A stretch of 64,000 bases of DNA from Shewanella sp. c952. GTDB taxonomy: Bacteria; Pseudomonadota; Gammaproteobacteria; Enterobacterales; Shewanellaceae. The stretch is taken from assembly GCF_019654975.1 (NCBI RefSeq), contig NZ_BPEW01000011.1:59759-123758 (forward strand). Direction: 5' to 3'. The position numbers were made by a program, and so were the translations under genes. Below the pieces are notes generated by a model. It was not told the origin of the DNA. It was given only the letters and a program-made list of their open reading frames with translations, and ran no database searches. Positions 7,198 through 17,130 of this stretch are shown here, piece by piece. Each line of letters starts with the position of its first letter. Within the stretch, counting starts at the first letter, position 1.

Positions 7198-7845
7198 TTA
7201 CTTACCCAGCAAATTACGCCACATAATCTTCATTCGCTGCCAGATCCCTGGATGATCATAGGCAGGTATCACTTCCTCCACCAGTTTAACCGGTGGAGTG
7301 ACACGCGGGCTAATCTCGCTGATAAAGCTATTTAAAGAGTCCGCTAGCTTAACACTTTGAGCTTGGCCTGCAATTTCTACCCATACACTACCATCACTAT
7401 TATTTACCGTGATCATCTTGTCTTCATCATCAAACACACCGATAAACCAAGTAGGATCCTGCTTAAGCTTCTTTTTCATCATCAAGTGGCCAATCACATT
7501 TTGCTGCAGATGCTCAAAATCACTTTGACTCCAAGCTTGCAGCAGCTCACCAGTGCCCCACTGTGAGTCAAACATCAGTGATGCGGCAAAATGAGAGCCA
7601 TAAAAGGCATTAATATCGTCATGTAAAGACAGCTCTAGCGCATGCTCAACATTATCAAATCGTCCGGTATCGACTCGAACAACGCTCTTCCACTGCAGCG
7701 CCTCTTCTGTTTCAACGTCAACATCACCCACAATACACTCTGACGCCTGTTGCTGCGCATAGTAACGAGGATGCTCACCTAATATATCGAGGTAAGCGTG
7801 TTGATAGTCGTTTAAAAAAATATCCAGAGCAGGTAAAGAAGACAC
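7198..7845 (-). CDS. syd: Syd, SecY-interacting protein
   Basis: The 215-residue cytoplasmic protein matches Syd along its length: [23 protein letters not shown] at the start, the [33 protein letters not shown] core, and the DPTWFIG...SGSVWVE-type C-terminal strands. E. coli Syd binds the membrane-facing side of SecY and proof-reads Sec translocon assembly. It is divergent from queF with 59 bp between the gene starts, the same partner as in E. coli. Confidence 0.93.
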   Translation of the reverse strand: MSSLPALDIFLNDYQHAYLDILGEHPRYYAQQQASECIVGDVDVETEEALQWKSVVRVDTGRFDNVEHALELSLHDDINAFYGSHFAASLMFDSQWGTGELLQAWSQSDFEHLQQNVIGHLMMKKKLKQDPTWFIGVFDDEDKMITVNNSDGSVWVEIAGQAQSVKLADSLNSFISEISPRVTPPVKLVEEVIPAYDHPGIWQRMKIMWRNLLGK

Positions 7846-7904
7846 TTAAGCCGATCCCAAAATCAGTTATAATAAGGGTCTATTTTGACATGGAAACCGT
7901 ATTG

Positions 7905-8762
7905 ATGACAAAACATCATGATCCCTATAGTGACGCACCCGAACTTTCACAACTTACATTAGGGAAGTCGACTGGCTATCAAGAGCAGTATGATGCATCT
8001 TTGCTGCAGGGTGTGCCGCGTAAATTAAACCGTGATGCTATTGGCCTTACTGATGATTTACCCTTTCATGGCTGTGATATTTGGACTGGCTACGAGCTTT
8101 CTTGGTTAAATGCCAAAGGCAAGCCAATGGTCGCTATTGCAGAGTTCAGTTTGGATTACCAAAGCGCTAACTTAATTGAATCAAAGTCATTTAAGTTGTA
8201 TTTAAACAGCTTCAATCAAACTAAATTTGATGATGTAAAAGCCGTTCAAGCGACCTTGAGCCGCGATCTATGTGAATGTGCACAGGGTGATGTCAGTGTT
8301 AAAGTCATCGAGCCTAAGCAATTTAGCCACCAACGTATTGTTGACCTGCCAGGAACCTGTATTGATGATCTCGATATTGAAGTCGATGACTATCGTTTTA
8401 ATCCTGACTATTTAGTCGACAGTGTTGATGAAAAAGTGATGGTCGCTGAGACACTGACCTCCAACCTGCTTAAGTCAAACTGCCTAATCACCTCTCAACC
8501 CGATTGGGGCACGGTAATGATCCGTTATCAAGGACCTAAAATTGATCGAGAAAAACTACTGCGCTACTTGATCTCATTTAGGCAGCACAATGAGTTTCAT
8601 GAGCAGTGCGTCGAGCGAATTTTTGTTGATCTGAAACATTTCTGCCAATGTGCAAAGCTAACGGTTTACGCACGATATACTCGCCGTGGCGGCTTAGATA
8701 TCAACCCCTATCGCAGTGATTTTGAAAACCCTGCCGACAATCATCGTCTAGCCAGACAGTAA
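7905..8762 (+). CDS. queF: NADPH-dependent 7-cyano-7-deazaguanine reductase (long form)
   Basis: QueF reduces preQ0 to preQ1 in queuosine biosynthesis. The protein has the two tunnelling-fold halves of the bimodular type. The [13 protein letters not shown] motif lies in the N-terminal half. The C-terminal half carries the catalytic Cys in [15 protein letters not shown], with the conserved Asp of QPDW. ATG 7905 gives 285 residues and the family-typical start [11 protein letters not shown]. An in-frame ATG at 7890 with AAGGG 11 nt upstream would add five residues and cannot be excluded. Confidence 0.94.
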   Translation: MTKHHDPYSDAPELSQLTLGKSTGYQEQYDASLLQGVPRKLNRDAIGLTDDLPFHGCDIWTGYELSWLNAKGKPMVAIAEFSLDYQSANLIESKSFKLYLNSFNQTKFDDVKAVQATLSRDLCECAQGDVSVKVIEPKQFSHQRIVDLPGTCIDDLDIEVDDYRFNPDYLVDSVDEKVMVAETLTSNLLKSNCLITSQPDWGTVMIRYQGPKIDREKLLRYLISFRQHNEFHEQCVERIFVDLKHFCQCAKLTVYARYTRRGGLDINPYRSDFENPADNHRLARQ

Positions 8763-8775
8763 ATTGTCTCTAAAC

Positions 8776-8809
8776 AAAAACCGAGCTTTATTTTGACCTC
8801 GGTTTTTTT
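8776..8809. terminator. Bidirectional terminator between queF and the LysR gene
   Basis: AAAAACCGAG pairs with CTCGGTTTTT across a 12-nt loop, followed by further Ts. It overlaps the stop codon of the convergent LysR gene. Confidence 0.88.
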
Positions 8810-9731
8810 ATAGCTCTAATGTTTGGACAAGTTCTGTTAACTGCTCTCGTAACCAAGCATTAGCACTATTTCGCTGCAGCTTTTTACTCCAAATCAAATG
8901 ATATTCGATCGGCCTTGTTTCAAAAGGTAGCGGATATTGCACCAAATTAAATAGCTGCGCATATTCTTTAAGGTAACGAGAAGATCCCACGGAGATAGCA
9001 TCAGTTTTAGATGTCGTCGCCAACATACTTAATAGCGAAGATTGCTCACTATAGGTTTTACGTTGCGGTAGAACCGTTTCACTATACAGCTCGGTAATAG
9101 CAAGATTTGAACGGCGCATCTTAAACACCACATGCTTCTCAGAGAAGTACGCTTCAGAGCTCAACTTATCTTGTATTCTCGGGTGATCTTTTCTCGCGAC
9201 ACATACCAATTTATCACGCATTAACGGGCTAAGACTTAATGAAGATGGTATTTGGCTCATGACATCTATCGCCAGATCGACTCGTTCAAATTGCAGGTCT
9301 GACTGAAGTAGCTCCTCATTCGACGGCGGCTCCTTAAAAACAATGTCGACTGCAAGCCCAGCGGTTAATTTATCGATTGGCGATTGTAATAGCTGCATGA
9401 TGACTTCATTGGCATACACCTGAAACTGTCGTGAGTGCCGTTTAGGGTCAAATCGATCCATCGCAGCGACTACATCATCAATAGCATTAAAGTGACTATC
9501 TAGCTGATGATACAAGTTATGCCCAGCAGAAGTCGCCTCCACCCCACGACCGACCCGAATAAACAGTTCATCGCCAAGCTGTTTTTTCAAACGGCTTATC
9601 GCATTACTCACCGAAGATTGCGTTAAGTCGAGTTGTTCGGCAGCTCGGCTAAATGAACCACAGCGATACACAGCAAGAAATACCGGAAATAGATTCAGGT
9701 CAAATTGGTTAGTTTGCGGCATTGGGCTCAA
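8808..9731 (-). CDS. LysR family transcriptional regulator
   Basis: A 307-residue LysR-type protein: winged HTH at about residues 9-68 (FLAVYRCGSFSRAAEQLDLTQSSVSNAISRLKK in pieces), then a periplasmic-binding-protein-like effector domain. It is transcribed away from the alkyl sulfatase gene with a 141-bp shared intergenic region, so control of the sulfatase is the natural guess. The effector is unknown. Confidence 0.92.
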   Translation of the reverse strand: MSPMPQTNQFDLNLFPVFLAVYRCGSFSRAAEQLDLTQSSVSNAISRLKKQLGDELFIRVGRGVEATSAGHNLYHQLDSHFNAIDDVVAAMDRFDPKRHSRQFQVYANEVIMQLLQSPIDKLTAGLAVDIVFKEPPSNEELLQSDLQFERVDLAIDVMSQIPSSLSLSPLMRDKLVCVARKDHPRIQDKLSSEAYFSEKHVVFKMRRSNLAITELYSETVLPQRKTYSEQSSLLSMLATTSKTDAISVGSSRYLKEYAQLFNLVQYPLPFETRPIEYHLIWSKKLQRNSANAWLREQLTELVQTLEL

Positions 9732-9872
9732 TACTATTTACACAGTGAATACTAAATTACAATCTAGCTATAATTACTAAATAATACAAGCGATCTACAC
9801 TAGCCTCAATTCAATTTGTATTGACTCGGTTCTAGCTCAAATCATGTTTAGAGCCCTTTTTGAGGAAACACC
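9732..9872. promoter_or_regulatory. Divergent promoter region of LysR regulator and alkyl sulfatase
   Basis: A 141-bp AT-rich spacer between divergent starts. LysR proteins usually bind such spacers at T-N11-A palindromes. Several AT-rich candidates exist but I cannot single one out. Confidence 0.45.
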
Positions 9873-11870
9873 ATGAAACTTTCAACCCTTGCTCTTGCCA
9901 TTATAAGCACTGTCACACTAGGTTTTTCATCGACGACTATCGCCGCTCAGCATGAACACGATCACATTACCGTTCACTATGAAGGCAAGGGCGCGACCCA
10001 GCACACAGCAGAGCATAACCAAGCTATTGCTGAAACGCTTAACTTTGCTGACACCAAGGCTTTTGAGCAATCCTCAAAAAACCTTGTTGCAAAGTTTGAT
10101 CAAGCGACTGCCGATATACTTAGGGCTGAGTTTGCTTTTATCAGCGAGCAAACACCCGATTCGGTTAACCCATCACTTTATCGCCAAGCGCAGCTAAATA
10201 TGGTGCCAAATGGCTTATACAAAGTGTCTGATGGGATCTATCAAGTACGTGGCACAGACTTATCCAACTTAACCTTAATAAAGGGTAAAACAGGCTGGAT
10301 CGCCTACGATGTGTTGCTCACAAAGGAAGCCTCAAAAGCATCTCTTAGCTTTGCACTTAAAAACCTACCTGAAGGCAGCGACTTGCCGGTTGTAGCAATG
10401 ATTTACTCTCACAGCCACGCCGATCACTTTGGTGGTGCCCGTGGTATTCAAGAGATGTTCCCTGACGTCAAAGTCTATGGCTCACACAACATCACTAAAG
10501 AGATAGTTGATGAAAACGTGCTTGCTGGTAATGCTATGAGCCGCCGTGCAGCTTATCAATATGGTGCTACGTTAGGTAAGCATAACCACGGAATTGTTGA
10601 TGCTGCTCTCGGTAAAGGTCTCTCAAAAGGCGAGATCACTTATGTGGCTCCAGATTACACCTTAAACGGTAAAGGAAAATGGGAAACCATTGAAATCGAT
10701 GGCCTAGAAATGGTGTTTATGGATGCCTCAGGCACCGAAGCTGAATCAGAAATGATCACTTATATTCCGTCTAAAAAGGCACTTTGGACCGGTGAACTGA
10801 CATATCAGGGAATGCACAATATTTACACGCTACGCGGCGCAAAAGTACGTGACGCGTTAAAATGGTCGAAGGATATCAACGAGATGATCGGTGCTTTTGG
10901 CACTGATGTTGAAATACTGTTTGCCTCTCATTCAGCGCCAGTTTGGGGCAATAAGGATATTAACCAGTTCTTGCGTCTGCAACGTGACAACTATGGTTTG
11001 GTTCACAACCAAACTCTTAGGTTGGCTAATAATGGCGTAGGGATCCAAGACATTGGTGATGCAATTCAAGACACTATTCCAGAAACCGTATACAAGGCTT
11101 GGCATACCAATGGTTATCACGGCACCTATAGTCATAATGCCAAGGCGGTTTATAACAAATACTTGGGTTATTTCGATATGAACCCAGCTAACTTAAACCC
11201 ATTACCGACAAAGCTCGAATCAGCTAAATTTGTCGAATACATGGGTGGTGCCGATGAGGCTTTAAAGCGCGCTAAAGCAGACTTTGCTCAGGGTGAGTAT
11301 CGCTTTGTCGCTACAGCGCTAAACAAAGTCGTAATGGCAGATCCGAGTAACGATACCGCGCGGCAACTATTGGCTGATACCTATGAGCAGCTAGGCTATC
11401 AATCAGAAGGTGCAGGCTGGAGAAATATCTACTTAACTGGCGCACAAGAATTGCGCGTTGGTATTCAGAAAGGCGCGCCTAAAACCGCTTCGGCTGATGT
11501 GATCAGTGAAATGGATATGCCAACCTTGTTCGACTTTTTGGCCGTCAAAATCGATAGCCAGCAAGCCGCTAAGCACGGCTTAGTGAAAATGAACATCATC
11601 ACGCCAGATACCAAACAAGTGCTCTACATTGAGCTTAGTAACGGCAACTTGAGCAACAATCTGGTTGACAATGAGCAAACTGCAGACGCTAATCTTATTG
11701 TTAACAAGGCTGACGTTACCCAAATTTTACTCGGGAAGACTACTCTTAAAGCCTTGCTAGCATCGGGTGATGCTAAAATTACTGGCGACAAAACAGCCTT
11801 TAGCAAGATAGCAGGCAGTATGGTGGAGTTTGATCCAGCATTTGAAATAGTTCCAACACCAAAATCATAA
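9873..11870 (+). CDS. SdsA1-type alkyl sulfatase (MBL-fold)
   Basis: This 665-residue secreted enzyme has a signal peptide (residues 1-24, cut after IAA). A metallo-beta-lactamase domain carries the zinc motif HSHADH at residues 180-185 followed by FGG. An alkyl-sulfatase dimerisation domain follows, and then a C-terminal SCP2-like lipid-binding domain (about residues 545-660). SdsA1 and similar enzymes hydrolyse primary alkyl sulfates such as SDS to alcohol and sulfate. GAGGAAA precedes the ATG. The divergent LysR gene is its likely regulator, and a terminator follows. Confidence 0.9.
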   Translation: MKLSTLALAIISTVTLGFSSTTIAAQHEHDHITVHYEGKGATQHTAEHNQAIAETLNFADTKAFEQSSKNLVAKFDQATADILRAEFAFISEQTPDSVNPSLYRQAQLNMVPNGLYKVSDGIYQVRGTDLSNLTLIKGKTGWIAYDVLLTKEASKASLSFALKNLPEGSDLPVVAMIYSHSHADHFGGARGIQEMFPDVKVYGSHNITKEIVDENVLAGNAMSRRAAYQYGATLGKHNHGIVDAALGKGLSKGEITYVAPDYTLNGKGKWETIEIDGLEMVFMDASGTEAESEMITYIPSKKALWTGELTYQGMHNIYTLRGAKVRDALKWSKDINEMIGAFGTDVEILFASHSAPVWGNKDINQFLRLQRDNYGLVHNQTLRLANNGVGIQDIGDAIQDTIPETVYKAWHTNGYHGTYSHNAKAVYNKYLGYFDMNPANLNPLPTKLESAKFVEYMGGADEALKRAKADFAQGEYRFVATALNKVVMADPSNDTARQLLADTYEQLGYQSEGAGWRNIYLTGAQELRVGIQKGAPKTASADVISEMDMPTLFDFLAVKIDSQQAAKHGLVKMNIITPDTKQVLYIELSNGNLSNNLVDNEQTADANLIVNKADVTQILLGKTTLKALLASGDAKITGDKTAFSKIAGSMVEFDPAFEIVPTPKS

Positions 11871-11896
11871 ACGCTTAACCATAAGCTAGCACGAAC

Positions 11897-11922
11897 AAAG
11901 GGACGCTCTATGCGTCCCTTTT
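11897..11922. terminator. Bidirectional terminator between sulfatase and pfaE
   Basis: AAAGGGACG and CGTCCCTTT form a 9-bp stem with a 7-nt loop, flanked by A and T runs, between two convergent genes. Confidence 0.9.
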
Positions 11923-11935
11923 CTATTGTTGCTGG

Positions 11936-12880
11936 TTATGAATAAGCTAAAACCAATGTGTTAATACTGCTCATCTGCGCCTGATACTCAATAGAGTCTG
12001 CGGCAATAGCCTGTCCATCTATACTAATCGCAAAGCGGTATTCGTCATTCAAATGACCTAAAGCGCAGTGCCAAGTATCAGCTTCACTCGCTGACATGAC
12101 GTTAGGATGAGTCACACCCGTAGGCTTATCAGCGCCAAGTTCCTTGTTATCACTCTTTGATTCTTGCTCTGCAAAAAGTTGCAAACCAACTTGCTGCTTA
12201 AACAGCATCTGCTCAGTAAAGCCTGTTTGTTGTAACTCTGGCGGCGTATTTTCGCTCGACTGCAAAATTAAAGTGCTTTGCTTCATAACAGAGAGATCAA
12301 ACCCAAATGATTTTAACGACAACGCTAAGCCTAAGCCCTTGGCTTTAATATAGGACTCTTTCAGTGCCCAAAGATCAAAAAATCGATCACGTTGCAGCTC
12401 ACAAGGTAGTGCAAGCAGCGCCGCGGTTTCTGGCTCAGAAAAGTAATGATTTAGTATGGAATCAATATTGGTGCGACTGCGGCAACGCTCTATATCAACA
12501 CCCAGCTCCAACGGCAGCATCCCCAGCGGTTGCTGGTAAATAGCCAGCAACAACCAGTCGCCACTATGGCTTAAATTAAAATCGATACCACTGAGTGCAA
12601 ATTGCGCCGGCGTTAAACGCGGCTTGCCCTTTTCACCGTATTCAAATTGCCATTCGTTTGGTTTAAGTGTGCCATGCTGCGATAATATAGCCCGTAAATA
12701 GCCGCGCACCATTAACCCCTGCACTTGAGCTGATGGCTGGATATAGCGATCCACTTTATTAATCTCGTCTTGAGGTAACCACGAACGAATAGTTATCGCC
12801 ACTTTATCGTCCAGAGACGATGGCAATAGCGGGCAAAAATAGAGTTTGATACTCGATGACGAAGAGATTAGCAGTGGCAA
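11936..12880 (-). CDS. pfaE: 4'-phosphopantetheinyl transferase for EPA synthase
   Basis: This enzyme transfers phosphopantetheine from CoA to the ACP serines of PfaA. The 314-residue protein is of the long Sfp/surfactin type. It has the Mg-binding motif GVDIER (about residues 136-141) and the WALKESYIKAKG motif (about residues 178-189), preceded by the substrate-site segment FNLSHSGDW. The start is a TTG with no clear Shine-Dalgarno; the sequence from IKLYFCPLL on is the conserved part, so the exact start is uncertain. It faces away from pfaABCD, with a TonB receptor and a gene remnant between, unlike the compact clusters usually described. Confidence 0.92.
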   Translation of the reverse strand: MPLLISSSSSIKLYFCPLLPSSLDDKVAITIRSWLPQDEINKVDRYIQPSAQVQGLMVRGYLRAILSQHGTLKPNEWQFEYGEKGKPRLTPAQFALSGIDFNLSHSGDWLLLAIYQQPLGMLPLELGVDIERCRSRTNIDSILNHYFSEPETAALLALPCELQRDRFFDLWALKESYIKAKGLGLALSLKSFGFDLSVMKQSTLILQSSENTPPELQQTGFTEQMLFKQQVGLQLFAEQESKSDNKELGADKPTGVTHPNVMSASEADTWHCALGHLNDEYRFAISIDGQAIAADSIEYQAQMSSINTLVLAYS

Positions 12881-13010
12881 GGCGAACTCGAAACAGTGGC
12901 TTATTACACTTATTGTGGCCTCTTTTGCTACAAAACAACAGAGGAGCCAACTGAATTATTCAGTATTTGGCCCTCTGAAATTTCAAAATGTACTAACAAA
13001 TCACCCATAG

Positions 13011-13190
13011 TTAGTTCGTTAACTGCAACTCCTTATACGCTTTGTCGGGAATAATGTCATAACGGCTAAAACTCATTGAGAATAGTCCATCTCCACCGGT
13101 CATTGACTTAAGCCGAGTTGAATAGTCTCCTACATTTGCCAGCGGCGCCTCCATACCAACCTCCACCCTGAATAGTCGATTTTCTCCTGA
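13011..13190 (-). pseudogene. Remnant of an EF-G-like translation factor gene (C-terminal domain V)
   Basis: The minus strand encodes about 60 residues that align by eye to the last part of EF-G: EAPLANVGDYSTRLKSMTGG, then FSMSFSRYDIIP, against the family pattern AEVPLxEMFGYxTxLRSxTxG...MEFxxYxxxP. The frame ends at a normal stop (13011-13013), but upstream it reaches a stop at 13227 with no start and no other EF-G domain. I infer a decayed 3' end of an EF-G paralogue, left by a rearrangement between pfaE and the TonB receptor. Confidence 0.6.
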
Positions 13191-13792
13191 GTAGCAAAGG
13201 TGATTTTTTTTACGATTTTGCCTACTCTAATTAAACATCATCTTTATAATTTATTTTTTTAGTGAACTTTTTTAAAAGCTATGACTCTCATTAAATAGCA
13301 GAACGAAAACGCTAACGCCGTTAGCAACATGTTAATTCAAGCGATTACATACAGCCGTCAACCGCTTAAAATCCCATCAAACAAGCCAATTTCAACCAGC
13401 CAGTCAAAAAAGTATAAATCACTACGTAAAAGAATTAGTACAATATAATTATCTCCCACAAAAAAACACACTAAAAGTATCAGCTTTAAAGTCAAACAAT
13501 TAAAAACACTAACAAAACAGATAGATACAGTACGAAAAACCGCATACTTAATATCGTATACAAATAATATAATTCCCACCTCGACAAACATCGCGAAACT
13601 AAAGACCAACAAAAACATATTATACAGCACAAAACACCATCAAGAGGCCAGATGGCAAACAATAAAACCACCAGCAACATTAATATATTTCACTAATACA
13701 TTGCCAATTACCAACCAAAGTATTACAAAAAGAGACCAAGCGGTTAACGTGTTGTTGCAATTTGTATCAACGCTTTATTTAAGGGAATTATT
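13191..13792. other. AT-rich gap upstream of TonB receptor, no gene seen
   Basis: About 600 bp with strongly A-rich composition on the plus strand. The two minus-strand ORFs here are runs of F, L, V, I and C caused by that composition and have no family features. The promoter of the TonB receptor must lie near the 3' end. AAGGGA at 13779-13784 is its Shine-Dalgarno. Confidence 0.5.
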
Positions 13793-16699
13793 ATGTTTTT
13801 GAACTCTAAACTAGCAAGCTCAGTAAAACTGGCTATATCAGTAGGCTTAACAGCCTCACTGGCAATGCCTGCTTTTGCTGAAGAAGAAACAACAGAAGAA
13901 CAAATAGAAAGAGTTGCAGTTACCGGATCTCGAATAGCAAAAGCTGAACTTACTCAACCAGCTCCTGTTGTTAGCCTTTCTGCAGAAGAATTAGCCAAAT
14001 TTGGTAATTCAGACATTGCAAGTGTCTTGGCGGAACTGCCTTCAATTGGTGCAACAAATACCATCATTGGTAACAATAATAGTAACGAAAGTGCTGGTGT
14101 TAGTTCTGCAGATTTACGTCGACTGGGCGCGAACAGAACATTAGTATTAGTTAACGGTAAGCGTCATGTGGCTGGTGAGCCCGGTTCAGCTCAAGTTGAT
14201 TTATCAACAATCCCTACAAGTATGGTCTCACGAATAGAAATTGTTACTGGTGGTGCATCAGCAATTTACGGTTCTGATGCTGTATCAGGTGTGATAAACA
14301 TTATTCTTAAAGACAATTTTGAAGGCTTTGAGTTCAATGCACGCACAAGCGGTTCACTTGAAGGTGTTGGCACTCAGGATCATTCTTTTGATGTACTGGG
14401 TGGTGCAAACGTTGCCGATGGACGTGGTAATGTAACTTTCTACGCTGGTTATGAGCGAACAAAAGAAGTGATGTCTACGGAAATCCGTCAGTTCGATGCA
14501 TGGGGAACAATCGCAAACCCAGAAAATGGTGGTGAAGAAGACGGTATTCCAGATAGACTTCGTGTTCCACGCGTTTATTCAGAAATGATCAATGATACCG
14601 GTGTTATCAATGCGTTTGGTGCCGGCATTGGTCGCTCAACATTTGACCAAAACGGTAACCCTATTGCCCAAGCAGAACGAGATGGTAGCAACAGTTTTGC
14701 ATTTGGTAATTTCCCTGACGGCTGTGATACTTGTTTCGATGGCGAAGCTTATGAAAACTATATTCCAGCAGTAGAAAGAATCAACGTCGGCTCTACGTTT
14801 AACTACGACTTTACCGATGAGATTCAATTCTATACTGATTTTAGATATGTAAAGTCAGATATTAAACAACAATTCCAACCATCATTCCGTTTTGGTAACG
14901 TAAGCATCAACGTTCAAGATAATGCATTCTTGAATGAAGACTTACGCCAATCGTTATTAGCTGGTGGTCAAACTGATGCAACATTTGCTAAGTTCTTCGA
15001 TGAGCTAGGTAACCGCTCTGCAGAAAACAGTCGTGAACTTTTCCGTTATGTCGGTGGTTTCAAAGGTGGCTTCGAGATAAGCGAGTCTATTTTCGATTAC
15101 GACCTTTACTATATATATGGTGAAACAAATAACCGTCGTAAGACGCTAAATGACCTAATTCCAGATAATTTTGTTGCTGCACTTGACTCGGTTATCGATC
15201 CTGATACTGGTTTAGCTGCATGTCGTTCACAAGTACCAAGTGCACAAGGTGATGATTATACTGACCCTGCATCAGTTAATGGCGGCGACTGTGTCGCGTA
15301 CAACCCTTTCGGCCTAGGCCAAGCTTCTGCTGAAGCGCGCGACTGGGTCTCTGCTGATGTAACTCGTGAAGATAAAATTACTCAACAAGTGATCGGTGGT
15401 ACTTTAGCTGGTGACTCTGAAGAGTTATTTGAGCTTCAAGGTGGTCCAGTAGCTATGGTAGTTGGTTTTGAATACCGTGAAGAAACATCAGGTTCAACAA
15501 CTGATGAATTCACCAAAGCGGGCTTCCTAACTAACGCCCCAACACCAGATTCATACGGCGAATATGATGTTAGCGAATACTTTGTCGAATTGAACTTACC
15601 TATTCTTAAAGATCTACCTTTTGCACATGAATTTAGTTTAGACGGTGCTTACCGTAAAGCAGACTATTCACATGCTGGTAAAACAGAAGCATGGAAAGTA
15701 GGTATGTTTTATGCGCCATTAGAGCAAGTTTCTATCCGTGGTACGATTGGTGAAGCTGTTCGTGCACCAAACATTGCTGAAGCATTCAGCCCTCGCTCAC
15801 CAGGCTTCGGTCGAGTTTCTGATCCATGTGATGCAGATAACATTAATGACGATCCAGATCGCCCTGCAAACTGTGCTGCACTAGGTATGCCACCTGGATT
15901 CCAAGCTAATGATAACGTAAGTGTTGACACCATCTCTGGTGGTAACCCTGACCTTAAGCCAGAGTCATCAACGTCATACACTGCTGGTATAGTCTGGACA
16001 CCTACATTTGCTGATAGTCTTTCATTTACTGTCGATTATTATGACATTGAAATTGAAGATGCCATCATCTCTGTACTTACACAGACAGTTGCTGATAACT
16101 GTGTTGATGCAACTGGCGCTCCAGACCCAGACTTCTGTGGTCAAGTTGATCGTAACCCGACAACCTTTGACATCGAACTTGTTCGTTCTGGTTACCTAAA
16201 CGCAGCGGCAATTTACACTAGTGGTATTGAGTTCCAAGGTGCTTATGAACTAGACCTTGCTACTTTCGATATGCCAGGTGAGTTCCGCTTTAACCTTCTT
16301 GCTAACCAACTACTTAAATTAGAGCGCCTTGAGTTCCAAAATCGCCCTGATGAAGTAAATGATGAAAAAGGTGAAGTTGGCGACCCTGAGCTGCAATTCC
16401 GCTTCGGTATGGATTATCGTCTAGACGATCTAACTGTAAGTTGGAATACTCGTTATATTGATAATGTTGTGACTTATGATGTGTCTGAAAATGGTGGTTC
16501 TCTAGAAGATCTATCACCAGGAACTATCGGTTCTATGACAACTCACGATCTAAGTGCGACTTACTATATCTCTGAAAATGTAATGATTAATGGTGGTGTG
16601 CGTAACTTGTTTGACGCCCTACCTCCAGGGTACACAGCTAATGCAATGTATGACCTAGTTGGTCGTCGCGCATTCTTTGGTCTTAAAGTAATGATGTAA
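13793..16699 (+). CDS. TonB-dependent outer-membrane receptor
   Basis: The 968-residue protein has a signal peptide ending AMPAFAEE (about residue 29), a TonB-box-like IERVAVTGSRI, a plug domain (about residues 50-170; LVNGKRHVAG, IYGSDAVSGVINIILK), and a 22-strand barrel ending in an aromatic/hydrophobic segment. It resembles the large 'VTGSRI' receptors common in Shewanella and Alteromonas, which take up sugars, peptides or siderophores. The substrate is not predictable. No Fur box is seen upstream. It stands alone between the pfaE remnant region and pfaR and ends with its own terminator. Confidence 0.92.
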   Translation: MFLNSKLASSVKLAISVGLTASLAMPAFAEEETTEEQIERVAVTGSRIAKAELTQPAPVVSLSAEELAKFGNSDIASVLAELPSIGATNTIIGNNNSNESAGVSSADLRRLGANRTLVLVNGKRHVAGEPGSAQVDLSTIPTSMVSRIEIVTGGASAIYGSDAVSGVINIILKDNFEGFEFNARTSGSLEGVGTQDHSFDVLGGANVADGRGNVTFYAGYERTKEVMSTEIRQFDAWGTIANPENGGEEDGIPDRLRVPRVYSEMINDTGVINAFGAGIGRSTFDQNGNPIAQAERDGSNSFAFGNFPDGCDTCFDGEAYENYIPAVERINVGSTFNYDFTDEIQFYTDFRYVKSDIKQQFQPSFRFGNVSINVQDNAFLNEDLRQSLLAGGQTDATFAKFFDELGNRSAENSRELFRYVGGFKGGFEISESIFDYDLYYIYGETNNRRKTLNDLIPDNFVAALDSVIDPDTGLAACRSQVPSAQGDDYTDPASVNGGDCVAYNPFGLGQASAEARDWVSADVTREDKITQQVIGGTLAGDSEELFELQGGPVAMVVGFEYREETSGSTTDEFTKAGFLTNAPTPDSYGEYDVSEYFVELNLPILKDLPFAHEFSLDGAYRKADYSHAGKTEAWKVGMFYAPLEQVSIRGTIGEAVRAPNIAEAFSPRSPGFGRVSDPCDADNINDDPDRPANCAALGMPPGFQANDNVSVDTISGGNPDLKPESSTSYTAGIVWTPTFADSLSFTVDYYDIEIEDAIISVLTQTVADNCVDATGAPDPDFCGQVDRNPTTFDIELVRSGYLNAAAIYTSGIEFQGAYELDLATFDMPGEFRFNLLANQLLKLERLEFQNRPDEVNDEKGEVGDPELQFRFGMDYRLDDLTVSWNTRYIDNVVTYDVSENGGSLEDLSPGTIGSMTTHDLSATYYISENVMINGGVRNLFDALPPGYTANAMYDLVGRRAFFGLKVMM

Positions 16700-16721
16700 C
16701 CTTGCAATAAAGTAAATATCT

Positions 16722-16758
16722 AAAATGCAATCTTTGAAAAAAGGTTGCATTTTTTTTG
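16722..16758 (+). terminator. Rho-independent terminator of TonB receptor gene
   Basis: AAAATGCAATC and GGTTGCATTTTTTTT form a stem around TTTGAAAAAA, 20 bp after the stop codon. Confidence 0.9.
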
Positions 16759-16865
16759 ACTAAACTCAGCACACTAAATTACGATTATCGCGAACTTATA
16801 CCTATTGTTTAAACGCTTCCCTCCTTAGCATCAAATCTGTTAACAATTCACTTTCATAATAAATA

Positions 16866-16881
16866 TTTGACCTAGATCACG
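16866..16881. promoter_or_regulatory. Possible CRP/FNR-type site upstream of pfaR
   Basis: TTTGA-CCTAGA-TCACG matches the TGTGA-N6-TCACA layout at 8 of 10 positions. It lies 250 bp before the pfaR start, in the only regulatory gap of the EPA cluster. Weak on its own. Confidence 0.4.
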
Positions 16882-16963
16882 CTTTACTTTGCCAACGTTA
16901 GTTACTACACAAAATAACACTTTAGCTTACACTTGTTCACTGAATCTGGTCATATCAGCGTTT

Positions 16964-17107
16964 ATTAAGTCCCAGGTGATTGTATTGCTCTAAAAGCTGA
17001 TGTAGTCTGCACATCCATTGGCCAAAATATACTAGGTTAATTACCAGAAACATTGAACTCCCGCGAAGTTCATTAGTCATAAAAACGTAATTAAGTCCCA
17101 GTAGATT
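16964..17107. repeat. Pair of 18-bp direct repeats in the pfaR leader
   Basis: ATTAAGTCCCAGGTGATT (16964-16981) and ATTAAGTCCCAGTAGATT (17090-17107) differ at two positions and lie 126 bp apart, the second ending 24 bp before the pfaR start. They may be operators, for example for PfaR itself. The rest of 16759-17130 holds no gene. Confidence 0.55.
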
Positions 17108-17130
17108 ATTAACGGAAACCCGCTAAATAG

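Noticed and set aside
13358..13680. Two overlapping minus-strand ORFs of 90 and 62 residues that look like membrane proteins
   Set aside because: The hydrophobicity comes from an A-rich plus strand (F, L, V, I, C codons on the minus strand). No ribosome site, no positive-inside pattern and no family signature.
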